Below, piece after piece: positions 17,849 through 25,375 of a stretch of 64,000 nt of DNA (position 1 is its first letter; each line of letters begins with the position of its first letter). The translations under genes and the position numbers were made by a program. The notes below the pieces were generated by a model. It saw only the letters and a program-made list of their open reading frames with translations, searched no databases and was not told the DNA's origin. The DNA is from Pseudohalioglobus sediminis (GTDB lineage Bacteria > Pseudomonadota > Gammaproteobacteria > Pseudomonadales > Halieaceae): positions 310,001-374,000 of the forward strand of contig NZ_VTUX01000002.1 of the NCBI RefSeq assembly GCF_008370495.1. Direction: 5' to 3'.

Positions 17849-19603
17849 CTAGCGCACGCCCAACTGAACCTCCACCCCGGGCTCACCATCGTTGAGGAAG
17901 AGCAAGCGGTACTCCCCGGTCAGTTCATACCCCGCTGCTATAACCCGTTCCCGCAGCCCGGACACCACCTGTAACGGCTGCTGTTCAGCCTGAGGTATAC
18001 GGATCCAGGCGCATTTGAAGGCCGGAGCGTTATACAGGTCGTAACGTCCCCGTGCATGCGGCGCGCCGCGCACCGGCATCGCCAGCCGCAGTGCATTCTC
18101 TTCGGGCAGCGACAACACCGACAGGGGACCATTTGCTGTGCCGCCGGCTTTGACCAGGCTGACGTTCATACCCACTGCAAGTGAACGCACACGCGGCAGC
18201 AGCTGCTCCAGTGTTTCCTCTTGTGTAGACGTGTAGAAGCGCAATGCCTCCACGGTTTTCAGCGCCACCTCAGCGACGGGCGCTGTGCTCGCTGGCGCGA
18301 CCTCCTCGCCGTCGACCGGGGCCGGCGTGGCCGCTGTTGTAGACAGGGCAGCAAGCGACACCTTCTTGCCAGGGCTGTCATAACAGGGCCCGACCACCCG
18401 CCTCAATTCCTCTTCCGTCGCCGGTGCCGCCTCCATGAATTGCAGCCACTGTGCCGCCTGCGCGTTGGCGCCGCCAACGAGTGTGGCGTTGATGAAAAGC
18501 CGCCGGGCCGCCTCGAGGCGATCCCGCTTCAGCTGGCTCAATCCCAGCAACAGGTTGGCGCGGCTGACATAACGGTCCGCCAGGGGCGCGGCACAGGCCG
18601 ACAGCACCGTTTCCTCCACTTGCTGCCACTGCCTGTCCTCCGCCTGTAACTGCGCCAGGTAAAGGTAGAGTTCGGTGTCGCCGCTACTGCGCGCGGCGCT
18701 GCGCAGGGCCGTAATGGCCCGCTTGCGTTCACGTGCCTGCAACCACAGTTCAAACAGTTTACGCTGGTGCATACTGGTAGCGGGCACGCCGTCATCTGCC
18801 ATGGCTTGCTGCAGGGTGGTCGCCGCGCCGTAGGGATTGCCCGTCGCGGCTTGCAGATCGACCAGCAACAGCAGTTGTTCGGCAGTGAACGGGATCCGCT
18901 TTTCCTGCGCCAGCGTCAGCGTATCCAGCGCAAGACGTTGCTTGTTCTGCTGCAGATAAACAGCAGCCAGGTGATGCCAGTGCTCGGCGTGATCCGGCTC
19001 AAGCTGCAACAGCTGGCGCAGAATCGCCGCAGACTGCTCAAACGCGCCGGCACGGTAATACAGCGCCAGTGCCTGGCGCAACTGACCGGTATCCAGCTTC
19101 AGGTCGTGCGCCGCGATACCATCCAGCGCGGCAACCACCGCCACGTAGTTGCCCAGGCGGTACTGTGCCTGTGCCAGCAACAGGAAGTCCGTGGCTTCCG
19201 GCACCAGGTCGATATCCAGGGCTCGCTGCAGGGTGCGCGCTGCCTGCTGGTAATCCTCCTTGAGCAGGTACACCTGTGCAAGTTCACGCAGCATCTCTCG
19301 ATTGGCAACGTCGGCAAGCCCGCGCGCTGCCAGCGCTTGCCGGTAATACGCCACGGCGCTGTCATAGTCACCCTGCTGGACATAGTGCCGCGCGAGAAAG
19401 CGGCCCGCGCTGGAGCGGGCATAGGGTTGCTCGATGCTGTCAATCTGCGCCTCGAGTTCCGCCACGGACATTTCCGAACCCTTGCCCATCTCACCGAGGG
19501 GGTCGAGGAGTATTTTGCTGCGATACTGACCCTGCTCCTGTGCCTGTGACGAGGCGGCGAGCAGTAGTGAACAGAGGAAAAGAGAACGTAAGCTAGTCGA
19601 CAT
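17849..19603 (-). CDS. Periplasmic TPR protein of the TonB2-type operon
   Basis: This 584-residue protein has a signal peptide (MSTSLRSLFLCSLLLAASSQAQ) and a long series of degenerate tetratricopeptide helices across about residues 40-390, for example YVQQGDYDSAVAYYRQAL, then a linker and a C-terminal beta-rich domain. The start at 19603 lies inside the end of tonB, an 11-base overlap indicating translational coupling; an upstream in-frame codon would give a non-signal N-terminus. In Vibrio and related TonB2 clusters a TPR protein also follows tonB. It probably scaffolds or modulates the TonB complex in the periplasm. Its exact task is not established. Confidence 0.85.
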   Translation of the reverse strand: MSTSLRSLFLCSLLLAASSQAQEQGQYRSKILLDPLGEMGKGSEMSVAELEAQIDSIEQPYARSSAGRFLARHYVQQGDYDSAVAYYRQALAARGLADVANREMLRELAQVYLLKEDYQQAARTLQRALDIDLVPEATDFLLLAQAQYRLGNYVAVVAALDGIAAHDLKLDTGQLRQALALYYRAGAFEQSAAILRQLLQLEPDHAEHWHHLAAVYLQQNKQRLALDTLTLAQEKRIPFTAEQLLLLVDLQAATGNPYGAATTLQQAMADDGVPATSMHQRKLFELWLQARERKRAITALRSAARSSGDTELYLYLAQLQAEDRQWQQVEETVLSACAAPLADRYVSRANLLLGLSQLKRDRLEAARRLFINATLVGGANAQAAQWLQFMEAAPATEEELRRVVGPCYDSPGKKVSLAALSTTAATPAPVDGEEVAPASTAPVAEVALKTVEALRFYTSTQEETLEQLLPRVRSLAVGMNVSLVKAGGTANGPLSVLSLPEENALRLAMPVRGAPHARGRYDLYNAPAFKCAWIRIPQAEQQPLQVVSGLRERVIAAGYELTGEYRLLFLNDGEPGVEVQLGVR

Positions 19604-20288
19604 TGGGCAAATTTTTGGGGTAATCCTGCCAGCTAACATTGACGCGCTGGGTCAGCACCACGTCGGCGACGGTGCGGCCGGTAAAGTTGACCGAATAGCG
19701 CCAGTCCTCCACAGCGGCAATCACCTTTTCTTCAAAGACACCCCTGGGCCTGGCATCCAGCACCCTGACGTTGCGCGTGGTCCCCTGTGGTGTCACTGAG
19801 AATGCCACCAGCACCCAGCCGCTGATCTTGTTTTGCCAGGCCACCTCCGGCACGTTGGGCTTGCGCGTGTTGTAGGGCACGACCTCGACAAAGCCCTGGG
19901 CATCCTGCCCGCCCCCGGCAATATTGACACCACCTACACCCACCGGCGCCTTGAAGCTGTCACCCACGGACTGTATGGAAATCTCCCCGGTGGCGAGATC
20001 CAGAGTGGGCATGGACAGCGCCTGCGACGGTTGCGGTGAGGGCGGTGCCACTTGCAGGGTATCGAGTTGCGGCTCCTCAGGGGCCTCATCCGGCTTCGCC
20101 TCGCGCTCCTCCGGCTCCGGCTGCTCGGGCTTTGGCCGCAGTATCTCTACCTGCTCGTAGACCACCAGTTCGACCTGCTCGCCCTGCCCGCGCTGGATCA
20201 GCCCCTGCATAAACAGGAACACCGCAACCGTAATGCACAGGGCGCCCAGGAAGGCGGGGACCACGCGCGGCGGCGGCAGTCGCATCAT
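19593..20288 (-). CDS. tonB: Energy transducer TonB
   Basis: This 231-residue protein has one N-terminal membrane helix (about 10-30), a Pro/Glu-rich periplasmic spacer (PKPEQPEPEEREAKP and following) and a C-terminal TonB fold with SGWVLVAFSVTPQGTTRNVRVLDARP and FEEKVIAAVEDWRYS. It contacts outer-membrane receptor TonB boxes and transmits proton-motive energy from ExbB/ExbD. It overlaps exbD by four bases upstream and the TPR gene by 11 bases downstream. The shorter spacer and gene order place it with TonB2-type rather than the classical enterobacterial TonB. Confidence 0.92.
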   Translation of the reverse strand: MMRLPPPRVVPAFLGALCITVAVFLFMQGLIQRGQGEQVELVVYEQVEILRPKPEQPEPEEREAKPDEAPEEPQLDTLQVAPPSPQPSQALSMPTLDLATGEISIQSVGDSFKAPVGVGGVNIAGGGQDAQGFVEVVPYNTRKPNVPEVAWQNKISGWVLVAFSVTPQGTTRNVRVLDARPRGVFEEKVIAAVEDWRYSVNFTGRTVADVVLTQRVNVSWQDYPKNLPNVD

Positions 20289-20695
20289 TGCACGCCCTTC
20301 TCCGCGGCAATGGCGATACCTTCGACACCGGCGAGCCTGACCTGGTCCATGACGTCCACCAACATGCGTGTAGAGGCCTCTTCATCGGACTGGATGATCA
20401 CCGAGCCCTCGGGGTTGTCGGCGTGCAGGCGCGCGACAATGGCGCGTACGCTGCGTGGATCGACGGGACGACGATCAATCCACACTTCCCCCTCTGCTGT
20501 GATCGCAATGAAAATATTTGCATTATCCTGCGGCGATGCGGATTCGGCCCTGGGTGTGGCCACGGTCACACCCGACTCCTTGACGAAGGACGTGGTGACG
20601 ATGAAAAAGATGAGCATGATGAACACGATGTCCAACATCGGCGTCATATCCAGCTCTGTCTCGTCAGACTCCGGCAGGTGGCGGCGCGCGCTCAT
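20285..20695 (-). CDS. exbD: Biopolymer transport protein ExbD
   Basis: This 136-residue protein has the ExbD layout: a short cytoplasmic N-terminus, one membrane helix containing the conserved proton-path aspartate region in ELDMTPMLDIVFIMLIFFIV, and a periplasmic domain with the ITAEGEVWIDRRPV strand. It works with ExbB as the proton-driven motor for TonB. Four-base overlaps on both sides show tight coupling within the operon. The length is normal. Confidence 0.93.
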   Translation of the reverse strand: MSARRHLPESDETELDMTPMLDIVFIMLIFFIVTTSFVKESGVTVATPRAESASPQDNANIFIAITAEGEVWIDRRPVDPRSVRAIVARLHADNPEGSVIIQSDEEASTRMLVDVMDQVRLAGVEGIAIAAEKGVQ

Positions 20696-21222
20696 GACAG
20701 CTCCGCCCCACTCTCAAGCGGCATCGCGTCGCGCAGCGCGCTGCGCCGGCGCAACGCCAGCTGCCTGAGGCGCACGGTGAAATAGAGACCGGTGAGCGCC
20801 ACCACCAGGCCGGCCATGGTGGGTATGGTGGCGCGATACACGCCCCGCGCCATGGCCTGGGCGTCGTCATTGCCGGAGATGGCGATCACCTCAAACACAC
20901 TGATCATGCCCAGGACGGTGCCCAGCAGCCCCAGCAGTGGGCACAGCGCCACCAGCACTTTTACCAGTGGCAGGTTGGCGTGCAGGGTCAGGGAGGCGTC
21001 GCAAAGCAGCGATTCGCGAATCTTGCGCGCGCGCCAGGAGTGTCGATCTGCTCGCCTGCCCCATGCTGCAACGAGGTTCTGGGCCCGTCGCGGCCAGGTC
21101 ACGCGCAGAAACCATGCGCGCTCGAGAATCAGCATCCACAGCAACAGGCAGGTCGCGAACAGCACCCAGAGTACGTTCCCTCCCTGGGCCACCAGATCAC
21201 CCACGGCATACCACCAGGTCAT
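20692..21222 (-). CDS. exbB: MotA/TolQ/ExbB proton channel protein (short ExbB)
   Basis: This 176-residue protein has three predicted membrane helices, with the core LVALCPLLGLLGTVLGMISVFEVIA and the C-terminal ATIPTMAGLVVALTGLYFTVRL, which are the two conserved channel helices of ExbB. It forms the channel with ExbD in the inner membrane. It follows the long ExbB/TtpC-like gene with a four-base overlap and precedes exbD with the same overlap. Two ExbB-type proteins in one operon are typical of TonB2 systems. Confidence 0.92.
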   Translation of the reverse strand: MTWWYAVGDLVAQGGNVLWVLFATCLLLWMLILERAWFLRVTWPRRAQNLVAAWGRRADRHSWRARKIRESLLCDASLTLHANLPLVKVLVALCPLLGLLGTVLGMISVFEVIAISGNDDAQAMARGVYRATIPTMAGLVVALTGLYFTVRLRQLALRRRSALRDAMPLESGAELS

Positions 21223-22568
21223 ACCTGCTCACCTTCCGCAAGACGTGCCAGCACTCCTGCACACTGTTCATCCAGGCGCTGCACCGTCGACCTCGCGAGA
21301 TAGGCCACCACACTGTGGCCAAACAGGAGGGGGATTGCCACCACCAGCCCCAGCACGGTGGTGACCAGCGCCTGGGATATCCCACCGGCCATCAGCTTGG
21401 GGTCGCCGGTGCCATACAGGCTAATAGCCTGGAAGGTCAGTATCATGCCGGTTACCGTGCCCAGCAGCCCCAGCAGCGGCGAAGTGGCCGCCAACAGCTT
21501 GATCAGGCCATTGCCTCGTTCCAGTGCGGGCATCTCCGCCAGCACCGCCTCATCCAGTTTGAACTGCAGTGTCTCTTCCTGCTCGATCGGGATACCGCGC
21601 ACCGCCAGCAACACCCGCCCCAGCGGGTTGTTCGCGCGCGGATTATCCGCAGCGGACAGCTGCGCCCTGATACGCCCGGCAACCCAGAGCAGGTATAGAA
21701 GCCGCCAGGCAGTCAACAGCAGGCCGAATATGCCCAGGGCAATAATGATCAGTCCTATGGTGCCGCCCTGCTCTATCCGCTCGCGCAGGTCAGGCGTAAA
21801 ACTGAGCATGCCGAGCAGGCTGCCGCGAGTGGGGTCAACAGCCAGCGTGTGCAAGCCACCGTCGCCGCTGCGGAAAGCAAGCACGGCATCGCGGAAGCGT
21901 TGTGGCGGTTGGCGGCTCAGGGTCAGCAACTCGCCTGTTTCCGGGACGTAGCGCAGGTAGTCGCGCTCGTGCCAGGCATTGAATGCGCCCAGGCGCAGCA
22001 CTTCGGCGGGCTGGGCCACGCCCGCCGTACTGATGACCGGGGCAGTGAACGTGCGCACTTTCCCCGCCTCGGTCATGTCTTCCTGCAGCATCAGCCACAG
22101 GGACTGGATCTCTTCTATAATGACCTGGGCATTCTCGTCTGCCAGTGACTTTATCGCCTCTGTGCGCTCTGGCAACTGTGCACTGAGCATGGACTGCTGG
22201 AAAACCGCGGCGAAGTCGCCAGCGAATTCCCGGAAGGTGCTGGACAGGTCCCCCATGTCCTCCACCACCGACTGCAACTCCTGCTCCAGCCGGGCAATCT
22301 CCTGCTGGTTGCGCTCGGTAACGGCAAGTAGTGGCTGGTTGCGCTGTTGCTGTGCCGCGAAATCCCTGCGCGCGGACTCCAACAGGCGCTGCTGCTCGCG
22401 CTTGTCGGCCAGGAACTGTTGTTCGCGCTGGCGGTTGATATCCCGTTGCCGGGCCTGCTCCGCCTTTACCGCCTGCAATAACTGGTCGAGGTTTTGCGGC
22501 TCGGGTGTCTGTGCCTGCCCATGGAGGGAGAGTAGTAACAGCAAGCCGCTTACCAGGTAGCGCATCAC
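21219..22568 (-). CDS. Long ExbB-family protein, TtpC-like
   Basis: This 449-residue protein has a signal peptide (about 1-19), a long periplasmic coiled coil rich in Gln/Arg/Glu (about 25-130), a periplasmic domain to about residue 260, and a C-terminal MotA/TolQ/ExbB domain with LLAATSPLLGLLGTVTGMILTF and LVTTVLGLVVAIPLLFGHSVVA. That arrangement matches TtpC, the extra protein needed for TonB2 function in Vibrio. It would link the DUF3450 protein and ExbB/ExbD in the inner membrane. It overlaps its neighbours by four bases on each side. Confidence 0.88.
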   Translation of the reverse strand: MMRYLVSGLLLLLSLHGQAQTPEPQNLDQLLQAVKAEQARQRDINRQREQQFLADKREQQRLLESARRDFAAQQQRNQPLLAVTERNQQEIARLEQELQSVVEDMGDLSSTFREFAGDFAAVFQQSMLSAQLPERTEAIKSLADENAQVIIEEIQSLWLMLQEDMTEAGKVRTFTAPVISTAGVAQPAEVLRLGAFNAWHERDYLRYVPETGELLTLSRQPPQRFRDAVLAFRSGDGGLHTLAVDPTRGSLLGMLSFTPDLRERIEQGGTIGLIIIALGIFGLLLTAWRLLYLLWVAGRIRAQLSAADNPRANNPLGRVLLAVRGIPIEQEETLQFKLDEAVLAEMPALERGNGLIKLLAATSPLLGLLGTVTGMILTFQAISLYGTGDPKLMAGGISQALVTTVLGLVVAIPLLFGHSVVAYLARSTVQRLDEQCAGVLARLAEGEQV

Positions 22569-23338
22569 GAGCCCCTCCCCGGAAATGGCAACTCCAGTAG
22601 TGCGGGCGCCGCTTCGCTGCGGGCAACGCGCATGGCCGCCGCCAGTGAGCGATTGTACTCTGAGGCCAATGGCTGCCAGCGCTGTTCGTTGTTGTCCCAG
22701 TAGGCACTCTGCTCGCGATCAAGCGTCTGGTAGTACAGCGCCACCCTGCCCAGGCGCAGGAATTCTACCGACAACTGGTCCTGTTCCCGCTGCAGCGGCC
22801 CGCGCCATGCCTCTACCGTCTGGCTATAGTTCTGTTCGATCTGGAAGCCTTCCAGCAGCAGACGAAAACGCGCCGACACACTCAGGTCCGGTCGATCCAG
22901 CCGCTGCCTGAGTTGCATGACGGCGGCGATACGATCCTCATGATGAAACGGCAGGTCCAGCACCACAAACTGCTCCAGGGCATCAACCATGGAGCGCATC
23001 AGCGGCAGGATCCGCTGGCGGGTGATGCGCGCCTGCGCGATCTCTCGATTGAGCGACTCAATGCGCGCCTGCTGGCTGGCATCGAGCAGTTCCAGCTCGC
23101 GCTGGTAGGCGTCCTGGTACTCGCTGCTCTCTTTGAGGCTGCGGTATTCCTCGAGCATGATGCGGGTTTCCCGCGACAGCGCATCGATCTTCTGTTGTGA
23201 ACGCTCGGCGCTGCGGTTGGTTGCCTCAACCACATCGAGGCTCTTTTGCAAATCGTCGGCAGTGCTTGTTGTCACAGGCATTAACGATACCGCGGCGGCA
23301 CCGATAACGGCGATAAGCCGGGAGCGATATGAGTTCAA
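22565..23338 (-). CDS. DUF3450 periplasmic coiled-coil protein
   Basis: This 257-residue protein has a signal peptide (about 1-28) and a long helical region (DLQKSLDVVEATNRSAERSQQKIDAL is too long to be a short motif; key parts are ERSQQKIDALSRE and YQRELELLDASQQARIESL). The second half carries LPLMRSMVDALEQFVVLDLPF, characteristic of DUF3450. The family always sits at the head of TtpC-ExbB-ExbD-TonB operons and probably assists the complex in the periplasm. It is the first gene here, with its stop overlapping the next start by four bases. The promoter must lie in or beyond the 50-base gap after the LysR gene. Confidence 0.85.
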   Translation of the reverse strand: MNSYRSRLIAVIGAAAVSLMPVTTSTADDLQKSLDVVEATNRSAERSQQKIDALSRETRIMLEEYRSLKESSEYQDAYQRELELLDASQQARIESLNREIAQARITRQRILPLMRSMVDALEQFVVLDLPFHHEDRIAAVMQLRQRLDRPDLSVSARFRLLLEGFQIEQNYSQTVEAWRGPLQREQDQLSVEFLRLGRVALYYQTLDREQSAYWDNNEQRWQPLASEYNRSLAAAMRVARSEAAPALLELPFPGRGS

Positions 23339-23388
23339 GTGCTGGATTCCCCCATTTTCGTTTCAGTACTGGCTGCGGACTGCGCGCT

Positions 23389-24378
23389 TCAGTAGGCCAG
23401 CTGGCGCTTGCGCCGCAGCTCGGGCAGGCTCGGCAGATCCAGTCGCGCACGGAATTCCTCTGTCAGCTCCAGTATCTGCTGGTAGAAAAAATCATGCGCG
23501 GGCGAACCGATGACCCGCTGAGGGCGCACCACCACATACTTGATACTGACGTCGCCGAGGTCCGGCAAGGGCAGCGCGGCGATATAGCGCGACAGGTTAA
23601 ATTGTTCAATAAACATGGGCGGCGCCGGAAACAGGCAATCGGTGGTGCGCACGATCTGCAGAGCTGTTTGCAGATCGTCCGTTTCGTAGTGTGGCTCGGT
23701 GCGCCGCTGGTACTCTCTCACCGCCTCCGCATCGCCCTCGTGAAACTTCAGTTCGGAAAGATCGGTAGACAACAGCGCCAGCTGCGGATAACGGGTCACA
23801 TCTTCCAGGTCAAAGCTCTCGAGTTTGTGCAGCGGATGGCTCTTGCGCGCGAGCAAAACGGGCCGCGCGAACGCCAGGGTGGTCAGCTCGAGGTCGGGCG
23901 GATAATACTCACGCTCGATCTGCAGCGCGAAATCCAGCTTGCCATTAGCCAGCTGTTCAAAGGCTTCGTCCGCCCTTGAATACGCCCGCACCCGCATATT
24001 GGGCGCACTGTCCCGTAGCCGCGCCATCAGCGGCGGCAGGAACCAGACCCCCATGTGCCCCTGAATGAGGATATTCAGCTGGCCATCATAAGTGAGGGGA
24101 TCGAAGTCGAGCGGGCGGACCATGGCCTGAACCGCTTGTAGGACCTGCGGCAAACTGGCCTCGAGCTGCTCTGCGCGGGGCGTCGGCACCATGGCAGCGC
24201 CTTTGCGCACAAACAGGGGGTCATTGAACAGCTCACGCAGGCGCCCGAGGGTTTTGCTCATGGCAGACTGGGTAATGAACAGGCGCTCGGCGGCACGGGA
24301 CACGCTGCGCTCCTCCAGCATCGCCTCCAGCGCTACCAGCAGATTGAGGTCAAGACGACCGAGGTCGCGAATCTCCAT
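23389..24378 (-). CDS. LysR family transcriptional regulator
   Basis: This 329-residue protein has an N-terminal winged helix (LNLLVALEAMLEERSVSRAA, then LFITQSAMSKTLGRLRELF, residues about 10-60) and a C-terminal co-inducer domain, of the NodD/LeuO-like subgroup with DPLFVRKGAAMVPTPRA. It is divergent from the 43-residue protein gene, and a perfect T-N11-A palindrome lies 30-44 bases upstream of its start, so autoregulation and control of the neighbour are likely. The TonB2-type operon follows on the same strand 50 bases after its stop and may also be a target. The effector is unknown. Confidence 0.9.
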   Translation of the reverse strand: MEIRDLGRLDLNLLVALEAMLEERSVSRAAERLFITQSAMSKTLGRLRELFNDPLFVRKGAAMVPTPRAEQLEASLPQVLQAVQAMVRPLDFDPLTYDGQLNILIQGHMGVWFLPPLMARLRDSAPNMRVRAYSRADEAFEQLANGKLDFALQIEREYYPPDLELTTLAFARPVLLARKSHPLHKLESFDLEDVTRYPQLALLSTDLSELKFHEGDAEAVREYQRRTEPHYETDDLQTALQIVRTTDCLFPAPPMFIEQFNLSRYIAALPLPDLGDVSIKYVVVRPQRVIGSPAHDFFYQQILELTEEFRARLDLPSLPELRRKRQLAY

Positions 24379-24407
24379 CCGATCACCACTCTTTATTTCT
24401 CATTATT

Positions 24408-24422
24408 ATGAATTACATTCAT
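24408..24422. promoter_or_regulatory. LysR-type operator palindrome
   Basis: ATGAATTACATTCAT is a perfect 6-3-6 inverted repeat that contains the T-N11-A core of LysR binding sites. It lies in an AT-rich 145-base divergent region between the LysR gene and the 43-residue protein gene. Confidence 0.65.
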
Positions 24423-24523
24423 CTTACTTATGACGCGATGCCATTTGAAGAATAGTTGTCCCGCCCATACATTTACTGACGAGGCCGGAGCAACTGCCCG
24501 GCGACTTTGAAAAGGTGAACATC

Positions 24524-24655
24524 ATGGCTTATATCATCGGCATCTTTACCGCAATACTGGCTTTGGCTGTATGGCAGGAAAACACCGGTTCCGCCCACGA
24601 CGAAATGGGTCTGGGCGCTGGCGACGCGGACTGCCCTGAATGCGGCCAAAACTGA
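24524..24655 (+). CDS. 43-residue single-helix membrane miniprotein
   Basis: The frame encodes MAYIIGIFTAILALAVW, one predicted membrane helix, then an acidic tail ending in CPECGQN, a possible metal- or thiol-active CxxC. The ATG is preceded by AAAGGTG. The gene lies 145 bases from a divergent LysR gene and downstream of its palindrome, and it converges with the DUF3313 lipoprotein gene with three bases between the stop codons. It is too short for family recognition; the evidence is the clean helix, the ribosome site and the tidy packing. It could be a small regulator or partner of a membrane complex. Confidence 0.55.
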   Translation: MAYIIGIFTAILALAVWQENTGSAHDEMGLGAGDADCPECGQN

Positions 24656-24658
24656 GTA

Positions 24659-25294
24659 CTACCTGCCCGTTACGCGGGTGTGGAGCAAACTGGCCCAGCT
24701 GTTAAACAGATTGACCAGATCCGCACCCGCAGCCCTGCCCCATTGCAAGGAGGCAATCTGCCTCTTATCCCGAACCACGGACAATAACTGCCCGCTGGAT
24801 GCGTCGAAGATGTGAATTTCCACCGACACTTCCACTACATCACCGGTACCGGCGATCATGCCCCCGGAAGCCGTCGTAGCAGTACTGGCGGCGCGGCGCG
24901 GCTCGACTTTGGTCAGTTCCGCCGCTATGCGCAGCTTGCCTTCACCGGCAACCGGGTAGTCAGCGAAAGCGCGCGCAGTGGCCTGCCCCCAGATAGCATC
25001 CAGGCGTTGTTCTTTTTCCGCCGTCATTTGCCAGTCACTGCGGGTCGTGCCCGAGACCGTTGTCTGGGTAACCTGCACCGCTGCAGAACTGAAGCGCGCA
25101 AACTCGATCTCGGCATAACCTGGCAGGTTGGCATCCCTGGCGACATAGGCTTCTTCAAAGCCGCTGTTGCGCACGATATACAGTTCCTCAGCAGCGAACT
25201 CTGCGGCCGGGCTTTCAGTGAGTTCGGGCGTGGTGCAGCCGGCCACTGAAAACAGCAGCAACAGGCAAGCCCATCTGTACAAGCATAGTTTCAC
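24659..25294 (-). CDS. DUF3313 family lipoprotein
   Basis: This 211-residue protein has a type II signal peptide with lipobox SVAGC (Cys20) and a body with FARFSSAAVQVTQTTVSG and VVEVSVEIHIFDASSGQLLSVVRDKR, as in DUF3313 lipoproteins. I chose the GTG at 25294 because GGAGAA lies six bases upstream; the frame also opens at a TTG at 25312, but that codon lies in the T tract of a terminator. It is expected to be membrane-anchored in the periplasm. DUF3313 has no settled function. It follows the RND transporter on the same strand but beyond a terminator, so it probably has its own promoter or depends on read-through. Confidence 0.75.
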   Translation of the reverse strand: MKLCLYRWACLLLLFSVAGCTTPELTESPAAEFAAEELYIVRNSGFEEAYVARDANLPGYAEIEFARFSSAAVQVTQTTVSGTTRSDWQMTAEKEQRLDAIWGQATARAFADYPVAGEGKLRIAAELTKVEPRRAASTATTASGGMIAGTGDVVEVSVEIHIFDASSGQLLSVVRDKRQIASLQWGRAAGADLVNLFNSWASLLHTRVTGR

Positions 25295-25310
25295 GATATT
25301 CTCCGGAGAC

Positions 25311-25344
25311 AAAAAAACGGCCAGCGGGAAACCCCGGTGGCCGT
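25311..25344 (-). terminator. Rho-independent terminator after the RND gene
   Basis: On the minus strand ACGGCCA (25344-25338) pairs with TGGCCGT (25323-25317), with extra G-C pairs inside, and is followed by a run of seven T. It lies 32 bases after the RND stop and directly before the SD of the lipoprotein. Confidence 0.85.
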
Positions 25345-25375
25345 CAGTTACAGCTACGTCAGGCTACCGGGGCGA

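Noticed and set aside
25295-25312. A TTG start for the DUF3313 lipoprotein
   Set aside because: It lies in the T tract of the RND terminator, while the GTG at 25294 has a proper GGAGAA spacing.
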